This document shows positions 41,500-52,639 of a stretch of 64,000 nt of DNA, piece after piece; positions within the stretch are counted from its first letter, which is position 1, and each line of letters opens with the position of its first letter. Both the position numbers and the translations under genes were made by a program. Below the pieces are notes generated by a model. It was not told the DNA's origin. It worked only from the letters and a program-made list of their open reading frames with translations, and ran no database searches. The DNA is from Armigeres subalbatus. Its lineage: Eukaryota > Arthropoda > Insecta > Diptera > Culicidae. The stretch lies in assembly GCF_024139115.2 (NCBI RefSeq), contig NC_085140.1:456616248-456680247 (forward strand). The letters are read 5' to 3'.

Positions 41500-44400
41500 A
41501 GTTTGCTTCTCAGAGATGGAGCGCACGTTTTAGTGTATTCTGAGCAGCATGCAGAACGATCACAAGATCACGGAACCATATCTTTACCCGCTGTCGTTTT
41601 GATTACAGTCTAAAGGATTTTGGGTTCTCGCACCAAATTGAAGGTTTTATTGCCCTTACATAATTTCGAGCTACACCAGATGTAATGTAGAACATGGACA
41701 AAGACAACACCATTTCCATTCGGTTTCTTGAGGCCGAAGGAGATCCTTTTCTCGCTGTCGCATTACAATCGTCTCGATTGCTGATGCGAATTATTTAATT
41801 CTCGTGGGAATGCCATCTTCTGTTACCTGCAAATTCACAAATCCACGATATTACGTAATTCTTTCTGACATTGGTATTTTTTGCATCGGATAATATCCTC
41901 CCAAGCTTTTAATCCCATCAACCCATCCGCATTGACATCAGGCACAATTTTCAATTAAGATTAAACCCAAACCTAACCGAAACTCTGCGGACAGCTTCAT
42001 TTCAATTAACCTTGTGTCCGCAAATGTGGGTGTCTGTGCGTCTGTGTGTGCCGGCGATTGCGTGCGAACGGGTACACAACACAACACATTCGGTCCGAGG
42101 CCTGGTGTCAAGACGATAGAGCTACCAAATCAAGCCACCGGCCACAAACTGTGTAATCTTCTGTGTTGGTTCATTCATCTCCTGAGCACAACAAGAAAGG
42201 ACACAACCCAACGGAGGCAAGATATTTCCTAACATGATATCCTGATAAGAATAGGACTTTGGCAAGAAAGTGACTCGTTGATGGATCCGTTTCTCATCCG
42301 ACAAAATGTGAAGACGCAAATTTCACCAAAAGGGTTTTCCTCGTTGGCAGGCAGTTGCGTAGTTAGTTCCGTGCCAAACTTACCACTTGGATTAATTTTC
42401 ATCATCTTGGGAATGGGGCAGTTTATCCTTCTTCGTTCTACCGCTTAGTGTAACTTTCCCAAGTAACAAATTGTCTTCACAATCACACTTTCTGTTAACG
42501 CAATAGTAAATAATCATTGAACACATGACTTATAAGAAGTAAAAATAACATATGGCGATTTTGAACAGCCAACGAAAATCAACATGAAGACGAATTCCAA
42601 AATTATTAAGGTGGCTGAATGATTTTTTACGTTCTCTGCAGCAGGATAGTTTGATAAGAGGACTTATGAACATTAAAGGTATTGGAAACTCCACTACAGA
42701 GATCCTGTCTGGTAGAACTGTCAGCTTCCCTATATGGTCGTGACTTTAATTGGGGTAATCAAGAAATGAATTCGAAATGCATATTTATTGAGCCGGTCCA
42801 TGCCTGAATAATATACAGAAGATGATCGCGAAATTTGCCTTCGGATCTTGCGGCCGGCGGTTTATTCAACTGCCATCCCAAATAACCAAACCCTACCGTC
42901 GCCATCTCACATGGACTGACCTCGATTCCGTTTGGCACTTTACATATTTGCATAAACAGTCGCCCAGCAGTAGTGGTCCGCCAACAGCAGATTGGTTCTC
43001 GGAAGGTAGGCTACAGATCCTTCGCGTGTGGCTACACAATGCCAGCCATCTAAACAAACACGTTAATTCTGCTCCCGGCTAGTCTCGGCGTGTAAACAAG
43101 TCAATTTCCATCACACGTCGGTGGTGAGTGCAAGTGCACGTGAATCCCGCAACATGAATGTTCCACCGAAAGGTAAACAGCTAATGGAGATGTTCGCTGG
43201 GTTGTAATCGAACATCAATCAGGAAGATGTGGAGAAGTTCTACACTGAATTTAATTATAAATATATAATAAACCAAAATTCATTCTGAAATATCGAAATG
43301 TGCCTTGGCCAGTATGAAATATAAGTTCAAGAAAAAGGCACGTCACATAGAGACGATGAGCGAAAAATGGCGTAGAGGTGGAGGGTGTAATGACAGTTGG
43401 CAGAATCCAGAATGAACACCATTTGTATACTTGACGATGTAAGGAAACTTTCCTAACGATTCGTATGTAGGCATATACACAACTAGAAAAGTTTCGAAAT
43501 AACTTCGCATTAACACCTCCCATGGAGGAAAAAATATTAAAAACAATCGTGAAACAGAGAACGTTGAACGTAGAACTTCTTCCACCGTCATCACCGCAAA
43601 GCCACACCGAAAGTCTATACTGTCCTCGTCGTACAATGTGTTGCACATTCGAATTTTCATGTTTCGGGTGACTCTTCCTTCGAAAAATTTCCACATCTAA
43701 ACCGCCCAAAAATTGAGTTTGGTTGCTTCGCTTCCAGCACATCATTGAGGAGGCTGTGAAAAGCAGAAAGTATGATTCTTTCATATGTATGCAAATGATC
43801 TGAAGTGGAACGCGTCGTGTTGCGGCGCTGCCGCAGGAGGGACGGGGGCCGCAAAAGCGCGAAAATGCGATAAAAGACTGGTGACAGCGGGTGCTTCCGA
43901 GTCCTTCCTGGGCGAAATGTGTCACACTTTCCTCGGGAGTGCTTTGGGCTCACTTCTGCCTCGCCCATTGTCTCTGGGTCATGAATTTCCGCAACGACGC
44001 TCGGGCCGGGGAATTGTTTTTGATGGAGTTGCACTGAGAAATTGCTTTATTTTAAGGTTGCTTTTTATATTCTCCGGAGCTCAGGGGCTTTGATGAGATG
44101 GCTTCCAATCATTGCTGATTGAAATTCGAGCATAGCATTGGGGGGACATCTCAAATATCGGTGTCTTACTTAGGGGAAATATGGCGAAAGCCACAGGAAG
44201 TAAGACTTTTTCAAATTCAAATTCGGTAGAAATGAAATTAGATTCACAGCCAAAAAAAGTCAAAATCGCAATACTCGTTAAACCAGGAATAGATTTGGGT
44301 TGTCAACATGCCTTCTAAAACATTCTTTAAGATACGTCATTGATGTGAAAATATGTTGAAATATTGAAAAGAAATATTTACCTACCATGCGTGGGATCCT

Positions 44401-44765
44401 CAATGTGGGTAAAATGTATTTTCAATATAAGGCGACGTTTCAGATATACACGAAGAGTCAACAATGGAAAAGCGGGTAGCAATATGCAAAAGAAGTTGAA
44501 ATTTCTTTACAAACTCTGTCGTTTATTGAGAGGAAAAATCTCCGTTCACTGACATCGGCAAGTGCGCCTTGATTTTTGTTAGGGAAGGGACTTGCAGGAA
44601 CTGGGAAGTGGATGTCTCGAAAGTAAGTTTTTCGTTTATCTCACTTGGTATGCTCCCATCTTCCTTCACTATGACTCCGGCAAGTGTATCCACAACCGGG
44701 TTATTCTCGCCACTGGCTTGCAAACCAATGAAATCAAATTTCTTTTGAATAGACAATTATTTAAA
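41500..44765. other. Apparently unique sequence, no gene recognised
   Basis: A TG-rich stretch occurs near 42,025-42,050 and moderately GC-rich parts at 42,820-43,080 and 43,790-44,010. A 224-codon minus frame at 43,925-43,251 has overlapping open frames in other phases and no motif. No repeat family from elsewhere in the window was found. It is likely host intron or intergenic DNA. Confidence 0.45.
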
Positions 44766-44845
44766 GCTTTTTAGTAGAATGCCATGGAACGAGTTAAGGC
44801 TATACCATTTAATTCCACCACTTGATTGTAGTCTACTTTTGGTAA
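44766..44845 (-). repeat. Family F copy 3, partial
   Basis: GCTTTTTAGTAGAATGCC and TTTAATTCCACCACTTGATT match the family F end. The hammerhead-like part is missing because the RTE-like fragment follows. Confidence 0.55.
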
Positions 44846-44877
44846 TTGTACTAATTGGGAAGATGAGGAATTTCCTG

Positions 44878-45150
44878 CTAGCTGGTTGGACGGTCTCATG
44901 TATCCACTCTTTAAAAAAGGGCACTGAGTGTGCCGATAGCCCTGCTTAATTCGACATGCAAAAATTATGTCCCGTAATCTGTCCAACAGATTGAAACCGC
45001 TTGAAAAGTCCTTCGGATCGAATTTATACCCTGATACAAATTCTTGAGAAACTCCGGGAGTACAACTTGCAGACATATCATCTGTTTATTGATTTCAAAG
45101 CAGCGTACGATTCAGTGAAACGAAATAAATTAGGACAAATTATGGGTACA
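44878..45150 (+). pseudogene. RTE-like RT fragment (second subfamily)
   Basis: In shifting frames the plus strand reads LDGLMYPLFKKGH, IMSRNLSNRLKPLEKSF, then HLFIDFKAAYDSVKRNKLGQ. These match the relic at 39.94-41.49 kb, with the stretch around QAGF deleted. Confidence 0.75.
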
Positions 45151-45534
45151 GCAAGGTTTTCATGTTATGAGTGTAAGGGTTCCCGTAAAGAAAAAAACCT
45201 CAAGTTGAATGGTGTGAACTGTAAAAAAACAATTCAATTTATGGGAGACAATAAAAATTATTGTTTTTGTATTGTACAATTTCTTGTACTAATAAACCAA
45301 TCTATTGTATTTACAATAAATTAACAATACTATTTATTTCTCCGACAGAGTTTATTGTTCATACCATAGATTTACAATATTTTCTATTGTTCATGAAAAT
45401 TGAATGATAATACGATTTTCAAAATGGCTACACTGCCAGAAATCGAATGTTCTGGCACCCGTGCTAATTTGAAGTCTTGATATATTGTTTATTTTTTAGT
45501 TTTCCTGATTATTCAACTGTATTATTTTCTTTTC
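45151..45534. other. AT-rich stretch with repeated ACAAT/ATTGT words
   Basis: Many short ATTGT and ACAAT words between 45,225 and 45,395 could pair locally. No defined element ends. Confidence 0.4.
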
Positions 45535-45545
45535 AGTGATCATCA

Positions 45546-45686
45546 TGTTTAATTTTGCAAAGTGTCAGCTACGTTGTGGTACCGAAAATAAATACGACGG
45601 TCCAGGCCAAACCACTCAGATCCGGATAAACCAGTTTAGGAAGCTGCTGCTGCCTGGCGGCGAGCTGGTGATGGAGCTGGACTGAG
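45546..45686 (+). CDS. 46-codon frame after a splice-acceptor-like site
   Basis: TATTATTTTCTTTTCAG (ending 45,536) is a strong 3' splice-site match. Ten bases later an ATG opens a short frame (MFNFAKCQLRCGTENKYDGP and on, ending GGELVMELD) to TGA 45,686. The GC content is higher than in the neighbourhood. I do not recognise it. It may be the last exon of a host gene, a processed fragment or chance. Confidence 0.25.
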
Positions 45687-45689
45687 TAA

Positions 45690-46400
45690 AAATAAACGCT
45701 TATCTGAGCTATACGTAACGCTCAAATTTGAGACGATAGACTCGCAGTTGATGGAATCCTGCGATCAGGATCGAACTGCAAGCCGTAATAGTGGAGGCAC
45801 TGTTGGATAAGTTGAATACCTCGTGTGCATGCATGCACGAGAGCAGTGCAAATGACGAATCAAGTCGAAATCAATAACTTTTATATAGAATAACTTTTGT
45901 CACAATTGTGTTTTTATATAAACAAGTAGCCCTTAATGGACCTTTTTAAAACTTTTTCTAATATGTCATTTCTCTAAATCTAAAACTGTTGGCGTTATCG
46001 GAGCATGTTAATTATAGTGGTTCAATGTGAATGACATCTGTGGTTTTTGTTTAAAGGTTTTGAAGCATTTTCAAAATGTTTGCAACTCCTCATATAAACC
46101 TTCACCTGGACTCTATGTCGCAATTGATAAGTTCGTTGTCTCCTGGGAAAGTAAGGATCTTCCGAAGACCTCAAAATATCATATCATAAAGTTTTATATA
46201 CAAGGATTTTTTAATACATTCGGGCATGGGCAGGGATGGCACAATGAGCATATATCGGCATGTACGCCGATGTTGTATAAAACCCATCTATTGCGAGCTT
46301 AAATTTATTATGAAAAGAAGATATGTGTGCATTTGATATTGTGTTTTTAATTTAAACATAAATAAAAAGAGTTAATCATGCGTAGCTGTTAAGAAAATTA
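45690..46400. other. Spacer, nothing recognised
   Basis: No repeat family or motif found. The open frame 46,027-46,302 shows no domain. Confidence 0.45.
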
Positions 46401-46605
46401 TTTTGAGCTTTTTAGTGGAATGTCTTCACTTGTCATAAGACGAGTTTGTACAATCCCATTGAATTCCACCACTTAATTGTATCTTGACAGATACGTATTT
46501 CGACCTCAACAGTAAGGCCGTCTTCAGTGTCTCGTACTTGACTCGACTTAAGTAAAGTGGTGGAATTCAATAAGATTGTACAAACTCGTCTTATGACAAG
46601 TGACA
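46400..46605 (-). repeat. Family F copy 4, best preserved
   Basis: It starts GAGCTTTTTAGTGGAATGTC and contains TTGTCATAAGACGAGTTTGT, ATTGAATTCCACCACTTAAT and the hammerhead-like segment. Then, from about 46,553, comes an inverted repeat of the first part (GTGGTGGAATTCAATAAG through ACTCGTCTTATGACAAG). This gives a stem of about 50 bp around a loop that holds the ribozyme-like motif. Confidence 0.8.
46486..46531 (-). ncRNA. Hammerhead-like motif in family F
   Basis: Read on the minus strand: GACA, then CTGAAGA (fits CUGANGA), one extra C, stem II GGCCT/AGGTC (with one G-U pair) around an 8-nt loop, then GAAA. After that come TACGTATC, which gives an AUAC/GUAU stem III, and TGTC, which pairs with the opening GACA. 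All stems of a hammerhead can form; stem III has no loop, so a dimer would be needed. The extra base before stem II is the same departure seen at 12,303. Confidence 0.45.
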
Positions 46606-46735
46606 AGACAGCTGAAACATTCGGTTAATTGCCTTAATGTAGGCAATTAAAATGAAAATCAGTACGATAAGCACATGCGCGTTTTAACCCAGCCACTGGC
46701 GCATCTCACCCCGCATGGTTTCAAAATCATTTTTT
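46606..46735. other. Spacer with inverted CAGCTGAAACATTCGGTTA word
   Basis: The 19-bp word at 46,609-46,627 has its reverse complement at 47,599-47,617 with one mismatch class at the end. It may mark outer ends of a larger element around the 46.7-47.4 kb block. Confidence 0.4.
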
Positions 46736-47385
46736 GACGTAGGACTTACGTCTCTCTTTACTATACCGGGTGTCATTTCAAAATATTCAAATCGACCGCG
46801 TTACGCTGTGTTGAAAGACTTTTAACGTTAATAGCGTTCGTCTCAGTGGACGAATTTCTGCGGTAAGCCCCTCAATCGACAGATTTCAAGTATGCCTTCT
46901 ATGCCCATGCTTGATAAGACCCGAAAAACTTGTTTCAATAGGCATGAAACTGTTTTCAATGAAAAACATTGAGATCAAGGGAACCTATAAATATGGGTAC
47001 CGCATAATTTTTGCATCATTCCATTACCACGTTCTGATTGGTGCACACAACCGGCGAATGAGCAGCCGCTGGGTCTGCCGAGAAGCCATAAAATAGCGCA
47101 ACGCGATTTTTTCCTTTCATTCTGACCGGGACAAGCGGAGCAACCGCATCATCGATTGAACAGCACTCACACCTTTTAGCAGGGAATGAAGTCTGCACCG
47201 ACCGCTTTTTCGGCTCGACACAATCAGCCGAAACCTAGCCAGTACAGCAGCAGTCCACCCTACAGACCCGACAAAGCAGCAATGCTGAGCAGCAGCAGAG
47301 TCGAGCCGAGACCGGCCGGCATCGGTGCTGAGCGGTTTGGACATATCATGTATCTAAAAGGCATGGTCAAGTCAAGTCCTACGTC
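46736..47385. mobile_element. 650-bp element with 12-bp inverted ends, unidentified
   Basis: GACGTAGGACTT at the left and AAGTCCTACGTC at the right bound a higher-GC block. Inside are CCTATAAATATGG (TATA-like, 46,983) and several open frames on both strands without motif. It could be a MITE or a solo terminal repeat. Confidence 0.4.
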
Positions 47386-48092
47386 CACTTAGCGGTTATG
47401 TCACAGACATTACCCACTGTTCGTTTTTTCGGGTGCTTTTTAAAAATCAAATTTCTGGACAATTAGATATCTGTTATCGGTAGTCAGTCGCAGATATGCT
47501 GTTCTTCAGTATGCGCTGATGAAAACTGGCTGAAATGGTGGTTTTCATTGATAAAAATGGCATTTTCCTTAACGTGGGCGTCCTACCCCCAGTTCCCCTA
47601 ACCGAATGTTTCAGCTGTTTCGGTCATACGAAATGAGCATGGGCGTAATGCCCCACACCGACCTCAGAAGTTTGAAGGCCCATAAAATCGTTTTAAAACC
47701 ATTTTTGACGACGATTTCGTGTGGAACATAAAGAACACGAGTAAGCAGCATGGCTCATGGCTCAATTATTAATTTATCAATGTATAACAGCGACAGAAAG
47801 ACTAAATTCCACCAAGCTAGAATTGCATCAAAACACGCAAAAATCGTTTTTTCGAGTTTTTCATGAATAACTAGAGAAAATCATGAAATATATGTATCCA
47901 ATGGCAATATTTTTCATTGCTTTATCGTATAGACTATTGAAAATAATCAAAATGGGGATATTTAACCTTATTCAGGGGTGGCGCGTTTTAACCCCTATGG
48001 GCGTGCTACCCCCACTTCCCCTACATACGCCGATTTGAAAAAGTACCCGAGAAATATGGACGTCAGAGTAGTCGATCAAAACTTTCAGTACC
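47386..48092. other. Spacer with two CTACCCCCA words
   Basis: GGGCGTCCTACCCCCAGTTC at 47,576 and GGGCGTGCTACCCCCACTTC at 48,000 are direct, diverged repeats and may be element ends. Nothing else recognised. Confidence 0.4.
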
Positions 48093-48094
48093 TA

Positions 48095-48303
48095 CACACT
48101 TAAAATAAATCGCCGAATTCGGTAAAATTTTACCGAAATCTCAACAGCAGAACTATTCGTTAAATAATTTAACTGATTTTCGGTGATTTTGACAGTTGAG
48201 CAATGGAAAAAATTACAAAAAATCTGTAAAATAAATTACCGAACAGTTCTGCTGTTGAGATTTCGGTAAAATTTACCGAATACGGTGAAATGAGTTAAGT
48301 GTG
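48095..48303. mobile_element. MITE with ends of about 58 bp, TA target
   Basis: CACACTTAAAATAAATCGCC at the left mirrors the right end GAAATGAGTTAAGTGTG. The inner parts (AAATCTCAACAGCAGAACT and its complement) match perfectly. TA flanks both sides. Confidence 0.9.
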
Positions 48304-48380
48304 TAATTCGTGTGGCTACAACTATAAACCTCCCGCAATAGTGGTTGTAGCATTAATGGGTAAGTTTCTAAAGTTGTTAA

Positions 48381-48633
48381 CACAGAGAAACAGACGTCTC
48401 ACTCAACATATGTTCCATCGTTCACCTTTTCAACGGAAGATTCAAATTTTTGTAGGTGGTCGATCGGCCACCGATGGCGCTTCCATCGATTTCGCTTGTG
48501 TTTGACGTTTGCACACTACCGCTATCTCGTTTCCGATTGTCCAATCACAGTGCATTTAGCATTGGGCGATAATGATTCCGTGACGATGATTTTAATTGCA
48601 TTTTGTTCTAAGTGAGACGTCTGTTTCTCTGTG
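48381..48633. mobile_element. MITE with 23-bp perfect inverted ends
   Basis: CACAGAGAAACAGACGTCTC, then ACT, is exactly mirrored at 48,611-48,633. TGTTAA occurs on both flanks and may be part of a target duplication. The body (GGTCGATCGGCCACCGATGG and neighbours) is non-coding. Confidence 0.9.
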
Positions 48634-48764
48634 ATGTTAAGTTAAGATGTTTTAGAAAACAGTTCTGCCGTTTATTTATAGGAGCATTTTTTCCAAAGCC
48701 ACTATTTTCATCACGAGATTTATCCAAGTCACTGTTATATTGAATCATTCATTATTTCCCACAG

Positions 48765-49152
48765 ATCAACAGTTTCCCGCGGAATCGTTCGGTTCCCTTT
48801 CCGTGGAAGAGTGGAGGTGGGTTCTAGATGGGTCCACGATAGACGCCACTTCCGTACATCAAGCTATATCGAAATGGAAACGGCAAATGGTAAGCGTTCA
48901 AGAACTTGTAAGCAGTTGTGCAGTGACACATATTACTACTCCAGGAAAATTTCTACCTCAACCTGCGTGCTTGCCAAATGCAACCGTTCTTTTTGAGGAT
49001 GTTCCGCATAAAGCAAGTGTATTTAATCAACAAAACAATCTATCTGTTGAGCAACAATCAGAAACGAATACGACCGCAGCTTCAAATGAGCTGCCTACCG
49101 GAGGTGCGGCTGTTCCACCAACCGGAGAAACTGAGCTGTTTGATTTTTCTGG
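48765..49152 (+). CDS. Candidate internal exon of an unknown gene
   Basis: TTCATTATTTCCCACAG (ending 48,764) is a good 3' splice site, and GGAG|GTAAGC at 49,152/49,153 is a strong donor. The frame between them is open for 129 codons and extends past the donor to a stop at 49,295-49,297. It encodes DQQFPAESFGSLSVEEWRWV, then SVHQAISKWKRQMVSVQELV. Later it becomes Ser/Thr/Pro/Gln-rich (NNLSVEQQSETNTTAASNEL), ending LFDFSGG. I recognise no domain. The composition is protein-like and the flanks are not repeats, so this is the best candidate for a host exon in the window. If unspliced, the frame 48,740-49,297 could be a last exon. Confidence 0.4.
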
Positions 49153-49446
49153 AGGTAAGCCCAGTTCATCACGATGCGCGACAGTAACCCACCTTTCTAC
49201 ACTTGATTGCTCGCCGAAAGAGTCTGAAGCATGCGACGGCATCGATACAAGTGCATCGATTGCCGAAAAATCCCAAATATTCGGTAGTGCATCGTAATAA
49301 TAATAAGTATATCGGATCTCAGTCATCTACAAAAGGCATAGATTATCAGGTGAGGAAACTTGTAAGGTTTGTGACAAAATCATAACGAGTCTAATAATTT
49401 TAAGGTTCTTGTTGATTAAATGATGTCTAATAATAATATTATTGAA

Positions 49447-49545
49447 ACCCCTTCTTAGCGCGGCTACAAAGCAAGACCATGTTGCGGATGGTTGGGTTCG
49501 ATTCCCGGTTCGGTCTAGAAAATCTTCGGTTGGTTTCGTGTCTCA
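49447..49545 (+). mobile_element. SINE head (tRNA-derived)
   Basis: GCGCGGCTACAAAGCAAGAC and GGTTGGGTTCGATTCCCGG (B box) match the Feilai-type head at 20.7 kb, with a different following sequence (CTTCGGTTGGTTTCGTGTC). It is joined to the truncated 3' side of the RTE-like fragment. A TAA repeat lies nearby at 49,296-49,308. Confidence 0.75.
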
Positions 49546-50893
49546 ACTTCCCGACGCCACTGATGCAAACCCGCGGTGGGTGGCTCACATTGTCTTCTCT
49601 TGAACCTCTTCCTATCATGTACTTCGTCTTCGACGTGTTGATGACTAGTCCGATCCGCTTAGCTTCCCTCTTCAGTCTGATGTGGGCTTCCTCCATCTTC
49701 TCAAAGTTACGTGCCACAATATCTATGTCATCGGCGAAGCCAAATAGCTGGACGGACTTATTGAAAGTTGTACCACTCGTGTTAATCGCTGCTCTTCGTG
49801 TTACCCCTTGCAACGCGATGTTGAATAGTAGCCACGAAAGACCATCACCTTGCCGTAACCCTCTGCGGGTTTCAAAGGGACTCGAGATTGCCCCTGAAAC
49901 TCGAACTACGCACATCACCCGATCCATCGTCGCTTTGATCAACCGTTTCAGTTTATCCGGAAATCAGTGCTCGTGCTGCATTAGCTGCCATAGCTGGTAA
50001 CGATCGATTGTAACATATGCGGCTTTGAAGTTGATGAATAGATGATGTGTGGGCACGTTGTATTCGCGGCATTTCTGCAGTACTTGGCGAATGGCGAACA
50101 CCTGGTCCGTGGAGGAGCATTTGCCCATAAAACCGGCTTGGTACTGCCCCACGAGCTCCCTTGCAATTAGTGCTAGTCGACGGCATAAAATTTGGGAGAG
50201 TACCTTGTAGGCGGCGTTCAGCAATGTGATTGCGCGGTAGTTGCTACAATCCAGCTTATCGCCCTTTTTGTAGATGGGACACGACACCTTCCATCCACTT
50301 CTGCCGCAGAACCTCATCCTCCCAAATCTTGGTAATGACCCAGTGCAGTGCTCTAGCCAGTGCCTCAACACCGTATTTAAATAACTCTCATAGTAGTTGG
50401 TCAACCCCAGGGACTTTGTTGTTCTTCAGCCGGCCAATCTCCTCCTGGATTTCCAGGAGATCCGGGGCCGGTAAAATTATGTCCTGCGCGCGTTCTCCCA
50501 GGTCCATCACCATACCGCCATCTTCGTCTGCCACATCGCCATTCAGGTGCTCTTCGAAGTGCTGCCGCCACCTTTGGATCACCTCACGCTCGTTCGTAAG
50601 AAGGTTCCCGTTTATGTCCTTACACATATCAGTCTGTGGCACGTGGCCCTTACGTGAACGGTTCAGCTACTCATAGAACTTTCGTGTGTTATTAGCGCGG
50701 TATAGTTGCTCCGTCTCTTCACGGTCTCGGTTTTCTTGCTGACGCTTTTTCCTCCGGAAAATCGAGTTTTGTCTGTCCCGCGCCTGTTTATATCGTGCCT
50801 CGTTCGCCCTCGTGCGGTGTTGCAGCAATCTCGCCCATGCTGCATTCTTCTCTTCTACTAACTGCTCACATTCGCCGTCATACCAGTCGTTTT
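49546..50893 (-). pseudogene. RTE-like retrotransposon, middle part only
   Basis: The minus strand matches the 29-kb RTE-like copy from WYDGECEQLVEE (50,893) to SKTKYMIGRGSREDNVSHPP (about 49,555). Visible motifs: RARDRQNSIFRRKKRQQE-like linker, GHVPQTDMCKDINGNLLTNE, CSNYRAITLLNAAYKVLSQI, QAGFMGKCSSTDQVF, FINFKAAYVTIDR (the domain-A Asp is Asn), RRGLRQGDGLSWLLFNIALQ and an intact FGFADDIDIVARNFEKM. Frame changes occur near 49,950 and 50,390, and stops near 50,665. Both ends are truncated, and a SINE head is fused at the 3' side. Confidence 0.88.
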
Positions 50894-51227
50894 GACGTAA
50901 AGGTTATTTGGCACAATAGTGAATAGCTTCAAAAGTGATGGTCATTTGGCGTAAAGGACGTTTGAATAATTTGTTTGTGTTAACTAAAATAGTTATTTGA
51001 CTGAGTGGTGCTGGAATAAAGCTAAGTAATATTAGGTACATAATAAAAAGACATATAGTCCTTTTGTGGAAAACATGCATTAACTTGGTATATAGCAACA
51101 ATGATTGTTATCCCTCCATCGTAATCATGATTTGCCCATTGAAAAGAAATGGTCAATATGTTTTCTTCTGGATGTATTTCCTTCTTCAGATAAACACATT
51201 TTCTCGGAATAAGGCAACGAGTACTCT
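50894..51227. other. Spacer with weak TTTGGCGTAAAGG repeats
   Basis: GACGTAAAGGTTATTTGGCA and GTCATTTGGCGTAAAGGACG resemble each other and the AAATGACC-type minisatellite at 55 kb. Otherwise nothing recognised. Confidence 0.4.
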
Positions 51228-51362
51228 ACTACACTACCGATAATTCCATTACCCATAATGCCATTACCCCGAAGGCCACTACTCCGAACGCAACTACCCT
51301 GAACGAGTCAATGCCATTACTCTCAATGGGACACTACCCCGAATGAGCCAGTACCCCAAATT
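51228..51362 (+). repeat. Degenerate short repeat (CATTACCCCGAA type)
   Basis: About eight imperfect units around CATTACCCCGAATG and ACTACCCCGAACG. This is probably a decayed minisatellite. 51,363-51,760 shows nothing recognised. Confidence 0.6.
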
Positions 51363-51762
51363 ATTTCAAGTTTATACTTCATTTGAATGTAAAGAACTGT
51401 TACTCAATAAAAGTTTATTCAGAATTCACATGAATGAACAATAGTTTGCCCTTCGCCTGGATCTGAATTCCATGCACAGATTGCATTAAGCTGAGGCCAA
51501 TGCACGAATTACATTAAGTCAACATAGGATGCCATTGCATTAGGTATCTGATCACGAGAAAAAAGAACTAGGTGTGTGTTTGTGTCTACATAGAATCTAT
51601 TTTTAAACTTCCGTCGAGGAATAAATGTAACATTCTCTAAGTGGTTTCTATGCGAAATTTGATACAAAACGCTTAATGCAAAGAATGTCACAAGAACTTT
51701 TTGTTCGGAATATATTTGTTGCTGAAAAATGCAAAAAACAAGCAACAAAAGGGTTAGCGATT

Positions 51763-51842
51763 AGACCTGTGCGCCGCCGCACCAACCGCCGCCGCCGACG
51801 ATTTTGGGTCGGCGCGCCGCCGTCCATAATTTTGTCACGCCG
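51763..51842. repeat. AGACCTGTGCGC / CCG-rich motif block, copy 2
   Basis: It opens TAGACCTGTGCGCCGCCGCA and has two CCGCCG runs and CGGCGCGCCGCCG. The opening matches 1,246. It is an isolated GC island in AT-rich DNA. Confidence 0.55.
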
Positions 51843-51869
51843 ATGACTAATCGCAATAAAAAAAATCAA

Positions 51870-52010
51870 TTAACTTAAGTCGAGTCGAGTAAAGTACAAG
51901 ACACTGAAGATTGCCTTACAGTTGAAGACGAAATATGTATCTGTAAAGCAATACAACGTGGTGGAATTTATTGGAATAGTACTAACTCGTCTTGTGATAG
52001 TTCATAAATG
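51870..52010 (+). repeat. Family F copy 5
   Basis: AAGACACTGAAGATTGCC, AGACGAAATATGTATCTGT and GTGGTGGAATTTATTGG, then ACTCGTCTTGTGATAG. The CTGAAGA box is intact but stem II has decayed. Confidence 0.7.
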
Positions 52011-52639
52011 GTGAAAAAGTGGAAATCGTCAGAATTCAATTTCAAATCTACCTCACGAGATGGTGTCTCTAAGTCAGTGTGGTGAAATACATTGTCTGGA
52101 TTAATAAATATGTTGGTTGATTAGTTTATGAGTTTGCATGAGGCTTTATCTAGTGGATTTCGTCTACCAAGTAGAATAACACATAAAATGTTTACCTGAT
52201 CTTTGGAATTCGTCTAAGCCAGGCCTTGGCTTTGGCATTCAGTCAGGCACCTAAACCTGTAGGTGACTCGCAAATTATGTTTGATGTGGCACGTAAGCTT
52301 TTGTGAAGGCTTGGATACATGTCCAAAGCACCCGCATTCTTATAGGATCTGGCATTTGTGCAGGAAATTTATTGCAGTTCAAGGATATCAAGGTAAGCTA
52401 GCGCATTGATTATCTTGACAATATTTTTTTTTTATTTATTAAAATCAACCAGGCCACTTATTTAATCAGTTTTGTTTATTTTTTGATTTGTGTTATGAAC
52501 ACAGTTGACTTATTTGGTAAACCAATTCAGCAAAATAGTTGAATCCCTACTGTGAATGATTTTCTAGCTTTTTGTCCAATATAACTTTTTTTCAATTTTG
52601 AAATAAATGTTTGAATTTTATTGACAAAACCGTTTGGTA
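52011..52639. other. Spacer, nothing recognised
   Basis: AT-rich sequence without repeat or coding signature. Confidence 0.45.

Noticed and set aside
43154..43250. Short in-frame stretch starting MNVPPKGKQLMEMFAGL
   Set aside because: Interrupted by a stop after 17 codons and no family recognised; too little to call a pseudogene.
43251..43925. 224-codon minus-strand frame
   Set aside because: No motif, Cys/His/Phe-rich chance composition, and overlapping long frames in the same strand; the region has few stops in general.
47016..47392. Ser/Ala/Arg-rich frames on both strands near 47.2 kb
   Set aside because: Mirror-image frames in a GC-richer block bounded by inverted repeats; no recognised domain.
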